Assembly (NCBI RefSeq): GCF_000425845.1
Contig: NZ_KE384465.1
Coordinates: forward strand, 40,817 to 85,937
From: Jeotgalicoccus psychrophilus DSM 19085
Lineage (GTDB): Bacteria; Bacillota; Bacilli; Staphylococcales; Salinicoccaceae
Length of the DNA: 45,121 nt
Reading direction: 5' to 3'
The notes under the pieces were generated by a model. The model was given only the letters and a program-made list of their open reading frames with translations. It was not told the origin of the DNA and made no database searches. Of the stretch, positions 24,583 to 36,633 are shown one piece after another. The stretch's first letter is position 1. Each line of letters begins with the position of its first letter. The position numbers and the translations under genes were made by a program.

Positions 24583-27500
24583 ATGAGTCAATTGATTCAG
24601 TATGGAAGACATGCACAACGTAGAAGTTATGCGCGTATCGAAGAGAAGTTAGAATTACCTAACTTAATTGAGATTCAGACGAAATCGTACGAGTGGTTCT
24701 TAGAAACCGGTCTAATCGAAATGTTTAAAGATATTTCTCCAGTAGAAGATTTTACAGGGAATATGTCTTTAGAGTTTGTCGATTATAAGCTCGGCGAACC
24801 GAAGTATAACGAGGAAGAAGCGAAAGATCACGATTCAACTTACTCAGCACCGCTGAGAGTGAAAGTTCGCTTAGTCATCAAAGAAACCGGCGAAGTTAAA
24901 GAGCAGGACGTATTTATGGGAGATTTCCCATTGATGACCGATACAGGTACTTTTATTATTAATGGAGCAGAGCGCGTAATCGTATCTCAATTAGTAAGAA
25001 GCCCGTCTGTATATTTCTCTGAGAAGTTCGACAAGAATGGTAAATTGAACTTCGGAGCAACAGTCATCCCTAACCGTGGCGCATGGTTAGAATATGAAAT
25101 CGACGCAAAAGATGTCGTATATGTCAGAATTGACCGCACACGTAAATTGCCGATGACGGTATTATTACGTGCGTTAGGCTTTGCAACTGACGAAGAAATC
25201 ATCAACCTTCTTGGCGATAACGAATATCTTCGTAATACGCTTGAGAAAGATGCGACGGAAACAGTCGACCAGGCCCTGTTAGAAATTTACGAAAGATTGC
25301 GTCCAGGCGAACCGCCAACAGTAGAAAATGCACGTAATTTATTATATTCGAGGTTCTTTGATCCGAAACGTTACGATCTGGCAAATGTCGGACGCTACAA
25401 GATGAATAAGAAGCTTCATCTGCAAAACCGTCTCTTCAACCAAGTGCTAACAGAACCGGTTGTCGACTCAGAGACAGGTGAAATTATTGCTGAAGCAGGA
25501 TCAACGATCGACCGCCGTACTCTGGATTCGATTATGGAACAGCTTGAAACAACAGCAAACCTGCAAACTTATCACCTTGAACAGGGTCTTTTAGACGAGC
25601 CTGTTGAAATTCAATCGGTGAAAGTGAAGTCACGTAACAACGAAGAGCATTCAACGACAGTAATCGGCAATGCCTTCCCTGATGTGGAAGTTAAATCGAT
25701 CACACCTTCAGATATTATATCTTCAATGAGTTATTTCTTTAACTTATTAGAAGGTGTCGGCTTTACAGATGATATCGACCACCTTGGTAATCGTCGTCTG
25801 CGTTCAGTCGGTGAATTGCTGCAAAACCAATTCCGTATCGGTGTTTCCCGTATGGAGCGTGTTGTACGTGAAAGAATGTCTATTCAGGACACTGAAACAG
25901 TAACACCGCAGCAACTGATTAATATCCGTCCGGTCATTGCATCTATTAAAGAGTTCTTCGGTAGCTCGCAATTATCACAGTTCATGGACCAGACGAACCC
26001 GCTCGCAGAATTGACGCACAAACGTCGTCTTTCAGCATTAGGGCCCGGCGGTTTAACTCGTGAACGTGCCGGCATGGAAGTACGTGACGTTCACTATTCT
26101 CACTACGGACGCATGTGCCCGATTGAAACTCCTGAGGGGCCGAACATCGGACTGATTAACACGCTGTCGAGTTATGCACGTGTTAACGACTTCGGTTTTA
26201 TCGAAACTCCGTATAGAAAAGTGGACCCTGAAACGAATAAAGTAACGAATCAAATCGATTACTTAACAGCTGACGAAGAAGACAGCTATGTCGTTGCACA
26301 GGCAAACGCTGTTCTCGGTGAAGATGGCGCATTCCTCGACGAGGAAGTTATCTGCCGGTTCCGCGGAAACAACACACAGATGCAGCGTGATCGTATGGAC
26401 TACATGGATGTATCGCCTAAGCAGGTAGTATCTGCTGCGACAGCTTGTATTCCATTCCTTGAGAACGATGACTCTAACCGTGCACTTATGGGTGCGAACA
26501 TGCAGCGTCAGGCAGTTCCATTATTAAACCCTGAATCACCGTTTATCGGTACAGGTATGGAACATGTGTCTGCCCGCGACTCAGGTGCTGCTGTAGTATC
26601 CCGCTACAGAGGGCGCGTTGAACATGTTGAAGCAAAAGAAATTCATGTTCGCCGTATTGAAGATAAAAACGGTAAAGATGTAGAAACAGAAAAAGATGTT
26701 TACAGAATGTCTAAATTCGTGCGTTCAAACGCAGGGACATGTTATAACCAAAAACCGATTATTACTGAAGGCGATATCGTTACAAAAGGTGAAATATTAG
26801 CTGATGGTCCTTCTATGGACAACGGTGAAATGGCGCTTGGACGTAACCTTGTTGTCGGCTTCATGACTTGGGACGGTTATAACTATGAGGATGCTGTAAT
26901 TATGAGTGAACGTCTTGTGAAACAGGATGTATACACTTCAATTCATATTGAAGAATACGAATCTGAATCAAGAGATACTAAACTCGGACCTGAAGAAATT
27001 ACACGTGATATTCCAAACGTTTCTGACAGCGCACTTAAGAAGCTGGACGACCGCGGAATTGTTCACATCGGTGCTGAAGTTATCGACGGCGATATTCTTG
27101 TCGGTAAAGTAACGCCTAAAGGTGTGACGGAATTAACAGCAGAAGAACGTCTGCTGCATGCAATCTTCGGAGAAAAAGCTCGTGAAGTTAGAGATACTTC
27201 ACTGCGTGTTCCTCACGGAGCAGGCGGAATCGTGCTTGACGTTAAAGTCTTTAACCGTGAAGACGGAGATGAATTATCACCTGGTGTGAACCAGCTTGTA
27301 CGCGTTTATATCGTTCAGAAGAGAAAGATCTCTGAAGGAGATAAAATGTGTGGGCGCCACGGTAACAAAGGTGTTATTTCGAAAATTTTACCAGAAGAAG
27401 ATATGCCTTACATGCCTGATGGCACGCCAATTGACATCATGCTTAACCCGCTCGGAGTTCCATCTCGTATGAACATCGGTCAGGTGCTTGAACTGCACCT

Positions 27501-28125
27501 CGGTATGGCGGCACGTGCAATGGGCTTAAGAATGGCATCTCCTGTATTTGATGGAGCGAATGAAGACGATGTGTGGTCTACAATGGAAGAAGCTGGACTG
27601 GCACGCGACGGTAAGACGGTATTATACGACGGACGTTCAGGCGAACCGTTTGAAAACCGTATTTCTGTCGGTGTAATGTACATGCTTAAACTTGCACACA
27701 TGGTTGACGATAAACTTCACGCAAGAAGTACTGGACCATATTCACTAGTAACGCAGCAGCCGCTTGGTGGTAAAGCGCAATTCGGTGGACAGCGTTTTGG
27801 TGAGATGGAAGTATGGGCACTTGAAGCATATGGTGCTGCATACACATTACAAGAAATTCTAACAGTTAAATCCGATGATACTGTCGGACGTGTGAAAACA
27901 TACGAAGCGATTGTTAAAGGCGAAAACCTGCCGAAACCAGGCGTTCCTGAGTCATTCAGAGTATTGATGAAAGAACTTCAAAGTTTAGGCCTTGACGTAA
28001 GTATCATGGATGAAAACGACGAAGAAATTGAATTGCGCGATACAGAAGATGATGAGATAGAAAGCCAACCGACTCAATCGGACAACGTAACTGCTTCAGC
28101 TAAAAATGAAAATGTTACTGAGTAA
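24583..28125 (+). CDS. rpoB: RNA polymerase beta subunit
   Basis: The 1180-aa core subunit with the rifampicin pocket. [20 protein letters not shown] is the rifampicin region and has the wild-type residues; the T after DQ is as in Bacillus. [10 protein letters not shown] and the C-terminal [20 protein letters not shown] are strongly conserved. I chose ATG at 24583 ([10 protein letters not shown]), with AGGGGTGA 8 bases upstream; a GTG at 24571 lies inside that site. The acidic tail ([13 protein letters not shown]...) varies between staphylococci. rpoC follows after 37 bp. Confidence 0.98.
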   Translation: MSQLIQYGRHAQRRSYARIEEKLELPNLIEIQTKSYEWFLETGLIEMFKDISPVEDFTGNMSLEFVDYKLGEPKYNEEEAKDHDSTYSAPLRVKVRLVIKETGEVKEQDVFMGDFPLMTDTGTFIINGAERVIVSQLVRSPSVYFSEKFDKNGKLNFGATVIPNRGAWLEYEIDAKDVVYVRIDRTRKLPMTVLLRALGFATDEEIINLLGDNEYLRNTLEKDATETVDQALLEIYERLRPGEPPTVENARNLLYSRFFDPKRYDLANVGRYKMNKKLHLQNRLFNQVLTEPVVDSETGEIIAEAGSTIDRRTLDSIMEQLETTANLQTYHLEQGLLDEPVEIQSVKVKSRNNEEHSTTVIGNAFPDVEVKSITPSDIISSMSYFFNLLEGVGFTDDIDHLGNRRLRSVGELLQNQFRIGVSRMERVVRERMSIQDTETVTPQQLINIRPVIASIKEFFGSSQLSQFMDQTNPLAELTHKRRLSALGPGGLTRERAGMEVRDVHYSHYGRMCPIETPEGPNIGLINTLSSYARVNDFGFIETPYRKVDPETNKVTNQIDYLTADEEDSYVVAQANAVLGEDGAFLDEEVICRFRGNNTQMQRDRMDYMDVSPKQVVSAATACIPFLENDDSNRALMGANMQRQAVPLLNPESPFIGTGMEHVSARDSGAAVVSRYRGRVEHVEAKEIHVRRIEDKNGKDVETEKDVYRMSKFVRSNAGTCYNQKPIITEGDIVTKGEILADGPSMDNGEMALGRNLVVGFMTWDGYNYEDAVIMSERLVKQDVYTSIHIEEYESESRDTKLGPEEITRDIPNVSDSALKKLDDRGIVHIGAEVIDGDILVGKVTPKGVTELTAEERLLHAIFGEKAREVRDTSLRVPHGAGGIVLDVKVFNREDGDELSPGVNQLVRVYIVQKRKISEGDKMCGRHGNKGVISKILPEEDMPYMPDGTPIDIMLNPLGVPSRMNIGQVLELHLGMAARAMGLRMASPVFDGANEDDVWSTMEEAGLARDGKTVLYDGRSGEPFENRISVGVMYMLKLAHMVDDKLHARSTGPYSLVTQQPLGGKAQFGGQRFGEMEVWALEAYGAAYTLQEILTVKSDDTVGRVKTYEAIVKGENLPKPGVPESFRVLMKELQSLGLDVSIMDENDEEIELRDTEDDEIESQPTQSDNVTASAKNENVTE

Positions 28126-28162
28126 TGTGCTGAGCTGAGAAAACTTTAGGGAGGAAAGCTCA

Positions 28163-31100
28163 TTGATAGATGTTAATAGATTTAAATATATGAAAATTGG
28201 TTTAGCGTCACCCGAAAAAATTCGTTCATGGTCTTTCGGTGAAGTGAAGAAACCGGAAACGATCAACTACAGAACATTAAAACCGGAACGTGATGGTTTA
28301 TTCTGTGAGAAGATTTTCGGACCAACTAAAGACTGGGAATGTAGCTGTGGTAAATACAAACGTGTCAGATATAAAGGCATGGTTTGTGACCGCTGCGGAG
28401 TTGAAGTTACACGCGCTAAAGTAAGACGTGAAAGAATGGGGCATATTGAACTTGCTGCTCCTGTAACTCACATTTGGTATTTCAAAGGAATCCCGTCACG
28501 TATGGGTCTTCTTTTAGATATGTCACCCCGCTCACTTGAAGAAATTATCTATTTCGCATCTTACGCTGTAATTAAGCCGGGACCTACAGGTCTCGAGCCT
28601 AAACAGCTGCTGAGCGAACGTGAATACCGTGAGTATTACGATAAATTCGGTAATACTTTCACAGCGAAAATGGGTGCTGAAGCAATTAAAGATTTGCTTA
28701 ACCAAATTGACTTGAATGCAGAACTTGAACAGCTTAGAAAAGAACTGGAAACAGCGACAGGACAACGTCTGACTCGTGCGATCAAACGCCTTGAAGTGGT
28801 TGAAGCATTCCGTCATTCAGGAAATGATCCAACATGGATGATTCTCGATGTGCTGCCGATTATTCCACCGGAAATCCGTCCTATGGTACAGCTTGACGGC
28901 GGACGTTTTGCTACGAGTGATATGAACGACTTATACCGTCGTGTTATTAACCGTAACAACCGTCTAAAACGCCTTCTTGATTTAGGCGCTCCCGGAATTA
29001 TAGTCCAAAATGAAAAACGTATGCTGCAGGAAGCTGTAGATGCGCTTATCGATAACGGACGCCGCGGGCGTCCTGTTACAGGACCGGGTAACCGTCCGCT
29101 TAAATCACTGTCTCACATGCTTAAAGGTAAACAGGGACGTTTCCGTCAAAACCTTCTTGGTAAACGTGTTGACTATTCAGGGCGTTCGGTAATCGTTGTT
29201 GGACCAAGCTTGAAAATGTATCAGTGCGGTCTGCCGAAAGAAATGGCATTGGAACTGTTTAAGCCTTTCGTTATGAAAGAGCTTGTCTCACGCGACTTAG
29301 CAACTAACATTAAAAATGCCAAAGGTAAGATTGAGCGTATGGAAAATGAAGTATGGGATGTTCTGGAAGATGTTATTTCCGAGCACCCGGTACTGTTAAA
29401 CCGTGCACCAACACTTCACCGTCTTGGTATCCAGGCTTTCGAAGCTAAATTAGTGGAAGGCCGTGCAATCCGTCTTCACCCGTTAGTTACAACAGCGTAT
29501 AACGCTGACTTTGACGGTGACCAGATGGCGGTACACGTTCCTTTATCTAAAGAAGCACAGGCTGAAGCGCGTATGCTGATGCTCGCTGCTCAAAACATTC
29601 TTAACCCTAAAGATGGCAAGCCGGTAGTTACTCCGTCACAGGATATGGTACTTGGTAACTACTACTTAACACTTGAGCGCGAAGACATGAAGAACGAAGG
29701 ACATATCTTCAAGAGTATCGATGAAGTTGTGATGGCTTACCAAAATGGTTATACATCACTTCATACACGTATCGGACTTCATACACAGCCATTGTCTGAA
29801 GAAAAAGTTTCAGCAGAAAACAAAGGTAAATTATTAATGACGACTGTCGGTAAAGTGATATTTAACCAGATCATGCCGCCGTCATTCCCATATATTAACG
29901 AACCTACACGCGAAAACTTAGAGCGTAAAACGCCAAATAAATATTTCATCGATGGTAAAGACTTAGGTGAAGAAGGTTTAGCTGGAAAAATCCAGGAAAT
30001 GCCTCTTGTTGCTCCATTCGACAAGAAATACCTTGGACAGATTATCGCTGAAGTCTTCAACAAGTTCCACATTACAGAAACATCTGTAATGCTTGACCTG
30101 ATGAAAGATTTAGGTTTTAAATACTCCGCGAAAGCCGGTATTACGGTAGGAGTTGCAGATATCGTTGTACTTCCTGAAAAACAGGTCATCATCGACGATA
30201 CTGAAGAGAAAGTTGAAAGAGTTCAAAAGCAGTTCTCACGCGGTTTAATTACTGAAGAAGAACGTTACAATGCTGTTATTGAACTTTGGACAAAAGCTAA
30301 AGATATCATCCAGGAAAAACTGATGGCATCACTGCACCGTCTGAATCCGATCTTTATGATGAGTGACTCAGGTGCCCGTGGTAACGCGTCAAACTTTACG
30401 CAGCTTGCTGGTATGCGCGGACTTATGGCCAACCCGTCAGGTGAGATCATCGAGCTTCCAATCAAATCAAGTTTCCGTGAAGGACTGACAGTACTTGAGT
30501 ACTTTATTTCAACTCACGGTGCGCGTAAAGGTCTTGCCGATACAGCACTGAAAACTGCTGACTCGGGTTACTTGACACGCCGTCTTGTTGATGTCGCTCA
30601 GGATGTTATCGTAAGAGACGAAGATTGTGGTACGGATAAAGGACTGCATGTTTCTGCACTGACAGAAGGTTCAGAACTTATCGAACCGCTTATCGACCGT
30701 TTAGAAGGCCGTTATGTTAAAGAAACAGTTAGACATCCGGAAACAAATGAAGTAATACTTGGCAGTAATGAGCTTATTACGCCGGATATTGCTAAAGAAA
30801 TCGTAAACAGCGGACTTGAAGAAGTTTATATCCGTTCAGCATTTACATGTAATACACGTCATGGTGTATGTGAACGCTGTTATGGTAAAAATCTTGCGAC
30901 TGGTGAAAAAGTTGAGGTCGGCGAAGCAGTTGGTACAATTGCCGCTCAATCAATTGGTGAGCCGGGTACACAGCTTACAATGCGTACATTCCACACAGGT
31001 GGTGTAGCAGGTAGCGATATTACACAAGGTTTACCGCGTATCCAGGAATTATTTGAAGCGCGTAATCCGAAAGGACAGGCGCAGATTTCAGAAATTCACG

Positions 31101-31783
31101 GTACGGTAACGGATATTGAAGTCGTTAAAGACCGTCAGCAGGAAGTTAAAGTTAAAGGTGAGCACGAAACGCGTACTTATATGGTACCGGGAGCTGCACG
31201 CCTGCTGGTTGAAATTGGCGACAAAGTCGGTCCGGGTGAAGTATTAAACGAAGGTTCAATCGAACCTAAACAGCTGCTTCAAGTAGCTGGATTAAATACG
31301 ACACAGGAATATCTGCTTAAAGAAGTGCAGAAAGTATACCGCATGCAAGGGGTAGAAATCGGCGATAAACACGTTGAGGTTATGGTTCGTCAAATGCTGC
31401 GTAAAGTACGCATTATCGATGCCGGAGACACTTCATTATTACCAGGTGCTTTAGTAGAGATTCATACGTTTACTGACGCTAACAAAGAAATATTCAAGAA
31501 GAGAAAACGTCCGGCAACAGCAAAACCGGTACTGCTTGGTATTACGAAAGCATCTCTTGAAACTGAAAGCTTCTTGTCAGCTGCCAGCTTCCAGGAGACA
31601 ACTCGTGTACTGACAGATGCAGCGATTAAAGGGAAACGCGATGATCTTCTCGGTCTTAAAGAGAACGTTATTATCGGTAAACTTATCCCTGCAGGTACAG
31701 GAATGCCTAAGTATAAAGACGTAGAAATAGATGTAGCTGAAAAAGCAGTATCAGAAGATGAAGTAGTTCTTTTAGAAGACTAA
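28163..31783 (+). CDS. rpoC: RNA polymerase beta' subunit
   Basis: The 1206-aa catalytic subunit. The first zinc site is C60, C62, C75 and C78. The active-site motif NADFDGD (447-453) holds the magnesium aspartates 449, 451 and 453. The second zinc site includes [11 protein letters not shown], and the trigger loop is in [19 protein letters not shown]. The start is TTG at 28163, giving [13 protein letters not shown] as in S. aureus, with AGGGAGGA 7 bases upstream. A terminator follows 62 bp after the stop. Confidence 0.98.
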   Translation: MIDVNRFKYMKIGLASPEKIRSWSFGEVKKPETINYRTLKPERDGLFCEKIFGPTKDWECSCGKYKRVRYKGMVCDRCGVEVTRAKVRRERMGHIELAAPVTHIWYFKGIPSRMGLLLDMSPRSLEEIIYFASYAVIKPGPTGLEPKQLLSEREYREYYDKFGNTFTAKMGAEAIKDLLNQIDLNAELEQLRKELETATGQRLTRAIKRLEVVEAFRHSGNDPTWMILDVLPIIPPEIRPMVQLDGGRFATSDMNDLYRRVINRNNRLKRLLDLGAPGIIVQNEKRMLQEAVDALIDNGRRGRPVTGPGNRPLKSLSHMLKGKQGRFRQNLLGKRVDYSGRSVIVVGPSLKMYQCGLPKEMALELFKPFVMKELVSRDLATNIKNAKGKIERMENEVWDVLEDVISEHPVLLNRAPTLHRLGIQAFEAKLVEGRAIRLHPLVTTAYNADFDGDQMAVHVPLSKEAQAEARMLMLAAQNILNPKDGKPVVTPSQDMVLGNYYLTLEREDMKNEGHIFKSIDEVVMAYQNGYTSLHTRIGLHTQPLSEEKVSAENKGKLLMTTVGKVIFNQIMPPSFPYINEPTRENLERKTPNKYFIDGKDLGEEGLAGKIQEMPLVAPFDKKYLGQIIAEVFNKFHITETSVMLDLMKDLGFKYSAKAGITVGVADIVVLPEKQVIIDDTEEKVERVQKQFSRGLITEEERYNAVIELWTKAKDIIQEKLMASLHRLNPIFMMSDSGARGNASNFTQLAGMRGLMANPSGEIIELPIKSSFREGLTVLEYFISTHGARKGLADTALKTADSGYLTRRLVDVAQDVIVRDEDCGTDKGLHVSALTEGSELIEPLIDRLEGRYVKETVRHPETNEVILGSNELITPDIAKEIVNSGLEEVYIRSAFTCNTRHGVCERCYGKNLATGEKVEVGEAVGTIAAQSIGEPGTQLTMRTFHTGGVAGSDITQGLPRIQELFEARNPKGQAQISEIHGTVTDIEVVKDRQQEVKVKGEHETRTYMVPGAARLLVEIGDKVGPGEVLNEGSIEPKQLLQVAGLNTTQEYLLKEVQKVYRMQGVEIGDKHVEVMVRQMLRKVRIIDAGDTSLLPGALVEIHTFTDANKEIFKKRKRPATAKPVLLGITKASLETESFLSAASFQETTRVLTDAAIKGKRDDLLGLKENVIIGKLIPAGTGMPKYKDVEIDVAEKAVSEDEVVLLED

Positions 31784-31845
31784 TTTTAACGGGCGATATT
31801 GATAAGAGGAAAACATGCATTTATGGGTCAAATGTATGTGCCAGA

Positions 31846-31873
31846 GCCGCTCCGTAACAGGGGCGGTTTCTTT
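31846..31873 (+). terminator. Terminator after rpoC
   Basis: An 8-bp GC-rich stem (31846-31853 with 31860-31867) with a 6-nt loop is followed by TTTCTTT. It separates the polymerase genes from the rpsL transcript. Confidence 0.75.
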
Positions 31874-31963
31874 ATAAAAACTTCATGTTTATAATAGCCA
31901 TGAAGAGATATTTATGTTAATCTTTTTATGTCTTGGCGATATTAATTTTTATATCGGGAATGC

Positions 31964-31993
31964 TTGACACGAAAGTTGCCGCGATGGTATTAT
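31964..31993 (+). promoter_or_regulatory. Promoter of rpsL-rpsG-fusA
   Basis: A perfect TTGACA (31964-31969) with TATTAT (31988-31993) 18 bp downstream. It lies in the 361-bp gap between rpoC and rpsL, which has no convincing coding sequence. Confidence 0.8.
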
Positions 31994-32004
31994 AGTTAAG
32001 GTTA

Positions 32005-32087
32005 CTTTATGAGGGACTTTGCGCCCAGTCATAAAGGAGACAAAGTGTATTTTATGTAAGATTTAGATCTTACAGATTTTTTATACT
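32005..32087 (+). promoter_or_regulatory. Structured leader of rpsL with possible attenuator
   Basis: CTTTATGA (32005-32012) pairs with TCATAAAG (32029-32036), with a GGG/CCC inner pairing. Then GTAAGAT (32056-32062) pairs with ATCTTAC (32067-32073), followed by a T-rich run (32077-32082). The second hairpin resembles a weak terminator. The leader is about 145 nt. Function unknown; control by a ribosomal protein is conceivable. Confidence 0.4.
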
Positions 32088-32144
32088 CTAAAAATGAACC
32101 ACCTGGATGTGTGGATTAAGAAAACGAGAGGAGGATATTCGATT

Positions 32145-32564
32145 ATGCCAACTATTAATCAGTTGATCAGAAAGTCACGCAGTACTAAATCAAAAAAATC
32201 TGCATCGCCTGCATTGAACAGAGGTTTTAACAGTCTTAAGAAACGCGTTACTACTGACGCTGCGCCACAAAAACGCGGTGTTTGTACACGTGTAGGTACT
32301 ATGACTCCTAAAAAACCAAACTCTGCTCTACGTAAATATGCACGTGTAAGATTATCAAATAACATTGAAGTGAACGCGTATATTCCTGGGATTGGTCACA
32401 ACCTGCAAGAACATAGTGTTGTACTTATCCGCGGAGGACGAGTTAAAGACTTACCGGGGGTACGTTATCACGTAGTTCGTGGTGCGCTTGATACTTCAGG
32501 TGTTGAAGGACGCAGACAAAGCCGTTCACATTACGGTGCTAAAAAACCTAAAGGCGACAAGTAA
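32145..32564 (+). CDS. rpsL: Ribosomal protein S12
   Basis: The 139-aa decoding-centre protein. [10 protein letters not shown] starts it; [15 protein letters not shown] and [13 protein letters not shown] form the conserved loops, with the lysines changed in streptomycin-resistant mutants still wild type. A longer reading from 32094 is an artefact of open upstream sequence; GAGAGGAGG precedes 32145. The C-terminus is two residues longer than in S. aureus. First gene of the str cluster. Confidence 0.97.
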   Translation: MPTINQLIRKSRSTKSKKSASPALNRGFNSLKKRVTTDAAPQKRGVCTRVGTMTPKKPNSALRKYARVRLSNNIEVNAYIPGIGHNLQEHSVVLIRGGRVKDLPGVRYHVVRGALDTSGVEGRRQSRSHYGAKKPKGDK

Positions 32565-32634
32565 AATTCGGTCACTTTAGACTAACAAGAAAATTTTAAA
32601 AAATGATAAAATAAAAATTGGAAGGAGGATAATT

Positions 32635-33105
32635 ATGCCACGTAAAGGTCCAGTACCAAAAAGAGATGTATTGCCGGATCCTATTCACAACTCTAAGCTT
32701 GTGACTAAACTCATCAACAAGATGATGATCGACGGTAAACGAGGAACTTCGCAAAAAATTCTTTATAACGCATTTGATCTAGTACAAGAACGCTCTGGTA
32801 AAGATGCTATGGAGGTTTTTGACGAAGCAATTGAAAACATTATGCCACTTCTTGAAGTTAAAGCACGCCGTGTTGGTGGGTCAAACTACCAAGTTCCGGT
32901 TGAAGTTCGTCCAGAACGACGTACTACTCTCAGCTTACGTTGGCTTGTGAACTACGCACGTCTGCGTGGGGAAAAGACAATGGAAGAAAGATTAGCTAAC
33001 GAAATTCTTGATGCTGCAAACAACACAGGTGGAGCAGTTAAGAAACGCGAAGAAAGTCATAAAATGGCTGAAGCTAACAGAGCATTTGCACACTACCGCT
33101 GGTAG
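32635..33105 (+). CDS. rpsG: Ribosomal protein S7
   Basis: The 156-aa primary 16S rRNA-binding protein of the 30S head. It begins [15 protein letters not shown], includes [16 protein letters not shown], and ends [11 protein letters not shown] as in other Firmicutes. GGAAGGAGG precedes the start. It lies 70 bp after rpsL and 59 bp before fusA. Confidence 0.98.
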   Translation: MPRKGPVPKRDVLPDPIHNSKLVTKLINKMMIDGKRGTSQKILYNAFDLVQERSGKDAMEVFDEAIENIMPLLEVKARRVGGSNYQVPVEVRPERRTTLSLRWLVNYARLRGEKTMEERLANEILDAANNTGGAVKKREESHKMAEANRAFAHYRW

Positions 33106-33164
33106 GATGCTTTGCCCTTTAGTATTTAAATCTAATCCATACCTGGAAGGAGAAAAGAATACTC

Positions 33165-35246
33165 ATGGCAAGACCATTCACTTTAGAAAATACTCGTAAT
33201 ATCGGTATCATGGCTCACATCGATGCAGGTAAAACTACGACTACTGAACGTATTCTTTATTACACAGGACGTATCCACAAACTTGGTGAAACGCACGAAG
33301 GTGCTTCACAAATGGACTGGATGGAGCAGGAGCAGGAACGTGGAATCACAATCACATCTGCTGCAACAACAGCCGAGTGGGACGGACACCGTGTAAACAT
33401 TATCGATACACCTGGACACGTAGACTTCACTGTTGAAGTTGAGCGTTCATTACGTGTACTTGATAGTGCGGTTACTGTACTTGATGCACAATCAGGTGTT
33501 GAGCCACAAACAGAAACAGTATGGCGTCAAGCGACAACATACGGCGTTCCAAGACTTGTATTCGTAAACAAGATGGACAAAATTGGTGCTGACTTCCAGT
33601 ATTCAGTAGGTACTATCAGAGATCGTTTACAAGCAAATACACACCCGCTGCAAATTCCAATTGGTGCTGAAGATGATTTCTCAGGAATCATTGATCTTGT
33701 AGAAATGAAAGCTCATCTTTACGGAAACGATTTAGGAACTGATATTGAAACAGTTGAAATTCCTGAAGAGCACATGGAAAGAGCTGTAGAAGCAAGAGAA
33801 GCTCTAATCGAAGGTTTAGCTGACGTTAATGAAAACGTTATGGAAAAATACCTCGGTGGAGAAGAATTCTCTGTTGAAGAACTTAAAGCAGCAATTCGTA
33901 AAGCGACTTGTGATGTTGAGTTCTACCCAGCATTATGCGGTACTGCATTTAAAAACAAAGGTGTTCAATTACTGCTTGACGCAGTAGTGGACTATCTTCC
34001 ATCTCCATTAGACGTTAAACCTATTGTTGGTCATAAAGTCGATAATGAAGAAGAAGAATATATTGCAAAACCAGATGATTCTGAGCCGTTTGCAGCATTA
34101 GCGTTTAAAGTAATGACAGATCCATTCGTTGGTAAACTTACTTTCTTCCGCGTGTACTCAGGTACACTTGATGCTGGTTCTTACGTCCAGAATACTACTA
34201 AAGGCAAACGTGAACGTGTTGGTCGTATCTTACAGATGCACGCTAACTCACGTGAAGAAATCTCAACCGTTTATTCGGGTGATATCGCTGCTGCAGTAGG
34301 TCTTAAAGACACTGGTACAGGTGACACTCTTACACAAGAGAAACTTAACGTAATCCTTGAGTCTATGGAATTCCCTGAACCGGTTATTCACTTATCGGTT
34401 GAGCCGAAGTCTAAAGGCGACCAGGATAAGTTAACGACTGCACTTGTTAAATTACAAGAAGAAGATCCGACGTTCACTGCCCGTACTGACCAGGAAACTG
34501 GCCAGGTTATTATCGGCGGTATGGGTGAGCTTCACCTGGACGTACTTGTTGACCGCATGAAACGTGAATTCAAAGTTGAATGTAACGTTGGTGCGCCAAT
34601 GGTATCTTACCGTGAAACGTTTACAGTGCCTGCTAAGGTACAAGGTAAATTCGCCCGCCAATCTGGTGGACGCGGTCAGTTCGGTGACGTTCACATTGAA
34701 TTTACTCCAAACGAACAAGGTGCTGGTTTCGAATTCGAAAACGGTATCGTCGGCGGGGTAGTTCCACGTGAATATATTCCATCCGTAGAAGCTGGACTTA
34801 GAGATTCAATGGAAAACGGTGTACTTGCCGGCTATCCATTAGTTGACGTTAAGGCTAGACTTTACGATGGTTCATACCACGATGTCGATTCATCTGAGAT
34901 GGCGTTTAAAGTCGCTGCATCACTTGCACTGAAAGAAGCTGCTAAAGTTTGTAAAGCAGTTCTTCTAGAGCCGATGATGAAAGTTGAAATCGTTATGCCT
35001 GAAGAATATTTAGGTGATATCATGGGTGACGTTACAAGCCGTCGCGGACGTGTAGAAGGTATGAACGCTCGCGGTAACGCTCAAGTCGTTAATGCATTCG
35101 TTCCACTTTCTGAAATGTTCGGATACGCAACATCATTACGTTCAAACACTCAAGGTCGCGGTACTTATTCAATGGTATTCGACCACTACGAGCAGGTTCC
35201 TAAATCAGTATCTGAAGAAATCATCAAGAAAAATACAGGTGCTTAA
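33165..35246 (+). CDS. fusA: Elongation factor G
   Basis: The 693-aa GTPase drives translocation. Domain I has G1 AHIDAGKTT (about 17-25), G3 DTPGHVDF and G4 NKMDK. Domains II-V follow, with [19 protein letters not shown] and GGQFGDV-like segments of domain IV ([12 protein letters not shown]). Length equals S. aureus EF-G (693). AAGGAG precedes the ATG. A hairpin region separates it from tuf. Confidence 0.98.
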   Translation: MARPFTLENTRNIGIMAHIDAGKTTTTERILYYTGRIHKLGETHEGASQMDWMEQEQERGITITSAATTAEWDGHRVNIIDTPGHVDFTVEVERSLRVLDSAVTVLDAQSGVEPQTETVWRQATTYGVPRLVFVNKMDKIGADFQYSVGTIRDRLQANTHPLQIPIGAEDDFSGIIDLVEMKAHLYGNDLGTDIETVEIPEEHMERAVEAREALIEGLADVNENVMEKYLGGEEFSVEELKAAIRKATCDVEFYPALCGTAFKNKGVQLLLDAVVDYLPSPLDVKPIVGHKVDNEEEEYIAKPDDSEPFAALAFKVMTDPFVGKLTFFRVYSGTLDAGSYVQNTTKGKRERVGRILQMHANSREEISTVYSGDIAAAVGLKDTGTGDTLTQEKLNVILESMEFPEPVIHLSVEPKSKGDQDKLTTALVKLQEEDPTFTARTDQETGQVIIGGMGELHLDVLVDRMKREFKVECNVGAPMVSYRETFTVPAKVQGKFARQSGGRGQFGDVHIEFTPNEQGAGFEFENGIVGGVVPREYIPSVEAGLRDSMENGVLAGYPLVDVKARLYDGSYHDVDSSEMAFKVAASLALKEAAKVCKAVLLEPMMKVEIVMPEEYLGDIMGDVTSRRGRVEGMNARGNAQVVNAFVPLSEMFGYATSLRSNTQGRGTYSMVFDHYEQVPKSVSEEIIKKNTGA

Positions 35247-35299
35247 TTCATATACTTGATTTTTTAGAATAAATGCTATATAAGTGTTGTAAGAAAGAC

Positions 35300-35331
35300 T
35301 TCGAGACGGGTATATCCCGTTTTCGAATTTT
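35300..35331 (+). terminator. Hairpin between fusA and tuf
   Basis: TTCGA-G-ACGGG (35300-35310) pairs with CCCGT-TT-TCGAA (35316-35327) around TATAT, followed by TTTTAAAT. It may be a weak terminator or a tuf leader structure in the 126-bp gap. Confidence 0.4.
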
Positions 35332-35372
35332 AAATAAAAAATAATGTTCTATATAAGGAGAGGTATTTTACA

Positions 35373-36557
35373 ATGGGTAAAGAAAAATTTGACCGTTCTA
35401 AAACGCATGCCAACATTGGTACTATTGGTCACGTTGACCACGGTAAAACAACTTTAACAGCTGCTATTGCGACTGTATTATCTAAACACGGTGGCGGAGA
35501 AGCACAAAGCTACGACATGGTAGACAACGCACCTGAAGAAAAAGAGCGTGGTATTACAATTAACACGTCTCACATCGAGTACGAAACTGAAAAACGTCAC
35601 TACGCACACGTAGACTGCCCAGGACACGCTGACTATGTTAAAAACATGATCACTGGTGCTGCACAAATGGACGGCGGAATCTTAGTAGTATCTGCTGCTG
35701 ATGGCCCAATGCCACAAACTCGTGAGCACATCCTGCTTTCACGTAACGTAGGTGTACCTGCACTTGTTGTATTCTTAAACAAAGTTGACATGGTAGACGA
35801 CGAAGAATTACTTGAATTAGTTGAAATGGAAGTTCGTGAATTACTTTCTGAGTATGACTTCCCTGGCGACGACCTTCCAGTAATCTCTGGTTCAGCTCTT
35901 AAAGCTCTTGAAGGCGACGAAGAGTACGAACAAAAAATTCTTGATCTTATGGACGCTGTTGACGAGTACATCCCTACTCCGGAACGCGATTCTGACAAGC
36001 CATTCATGATGCCTGTTGAGGATGTATTCTCAATCACTGGCCGTGGTACTGTTGCTACAGGACGTGTTGAGCGTGGACAAGTTAAAGTCGGCGAAGAAAT
36101 CGAAATCATCGGTATCACTGAATCTAAGAAAACAACTGTTACAGGTGTAGAAATGTTCCGTAAGCTTCTTGATTACGCTGAAGCTGGTGACAACATCGGT
36201 GCTCTTTTACGTGGTGTTGCGCGTGAAGACATCCAGCGTGGACAGGTTTTAGCTGCTCCAGGATCAATCACACCGCACACAGACTTCACTGCTGATGTTT
36301 ATGTGCTTTCAAAAGAAGAGGGTGGACGTCACACTCCATTCTTCACTAACTACCGCCCGCAGTTCTACTTCCGTACAACGGATGTAACTGGCGTATGTAA
36401 CTTACCAGAAGGAACTGAAATGGTTATGCCTGGTGACAACATTGAAATGACAGTAGAACTTATTTCACCAATCGCTATTGAAGACGGTACTCGTTTCTCA
36501 ATCCGCGAAGGTGGACGTACTGTAGGATCAGGCGTTGTAACTTCAATCCAAAAATAA
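35373..36557 (+). CDS. tuf: Elongation factor Tu
   Basis: The 394-aa GTPase delivers aminoacyl-tRNA. It has GHVDHGKTT (G1), [12 protein letters not shown] (G3), NKVDMVDD (G4) and the beta-barrel domains II and III ending [11 protein letters not shown]. Codon choice is the most restricted in the window, in line with very high expression. AAGGAGAGG precedes the start. It ends the conserved block; everything after it is accessory by comparison. Confidence 0.98.
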   Translation: MGKEKFDRSKTHANIGTIGHVDHGKTTLTAAIATVLSKHGGGEAQSYDMVDNAPEEKERGITINTSHIEYETEKRHYAHVDCPGHADYVKNMITGAAQMDGGILVVSAADGPMPQTREHILLSRNVGVPALVVFLNKVDMVDDEELLELVEMEVRELLSEYDFPGDDLPVISGSALKALEGDEEYEQKILDLMDAVDEYIPTPERDSDKPFMMPVEDVFSITGRGTVATGRVERGQVKVGEEIEIIGITESKKTTVTGVEMFRKLLDYAEAGDNIGALLRGVAREDIQRGQVLAAPGSITPHTDFTADVYVLSKEEGGRHTPFFTNYRPQFYFRTTDVTGVCNLPEGTEMVMPGDNIEMTVELISPIAIEDGTRFSIREGGRTVGSGVVTSIQK

Positions 36558-36585
36558 TAATTTTTGAATTGTTATAACTATAAAT

Positions 36586-36616
36586 AAAAGAGCTGAGATT
36601 TTATCTCAGCTCTTTT
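36586..36616. terminator. Bidirectional terminator after tuf
   Basis: A perfect 14-bp stem (36586-36599 with 36603-36616), starting with AAAA and ending in a long T-run, stops tuf (+) and can also stop the minus-strand amidohydrolase 17 bp away. Confidence 0.92.
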
Positions 36617-36633
36617 TTTGTTTATTTTTAATG

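Noticed and set aside
25957-26060. Rifampicin-resistance change in rpoB (T after DQ in the pocket)
   Set aside because: S. aureus has alanine there, but threonine is the normal residue in Bacillus, so it is natural variation.
31823-31885. Small open frame of about 20 codons after rpoC
   Set aside because: It has no ribosome-binding site and runs through the rpoC terminator hairpin.
32094-32144. N-terminal extension of S12
   Set aside because: The 17 added residues are not in the family, and the strong ribosome-binding site belongs to the ATG at 32145.
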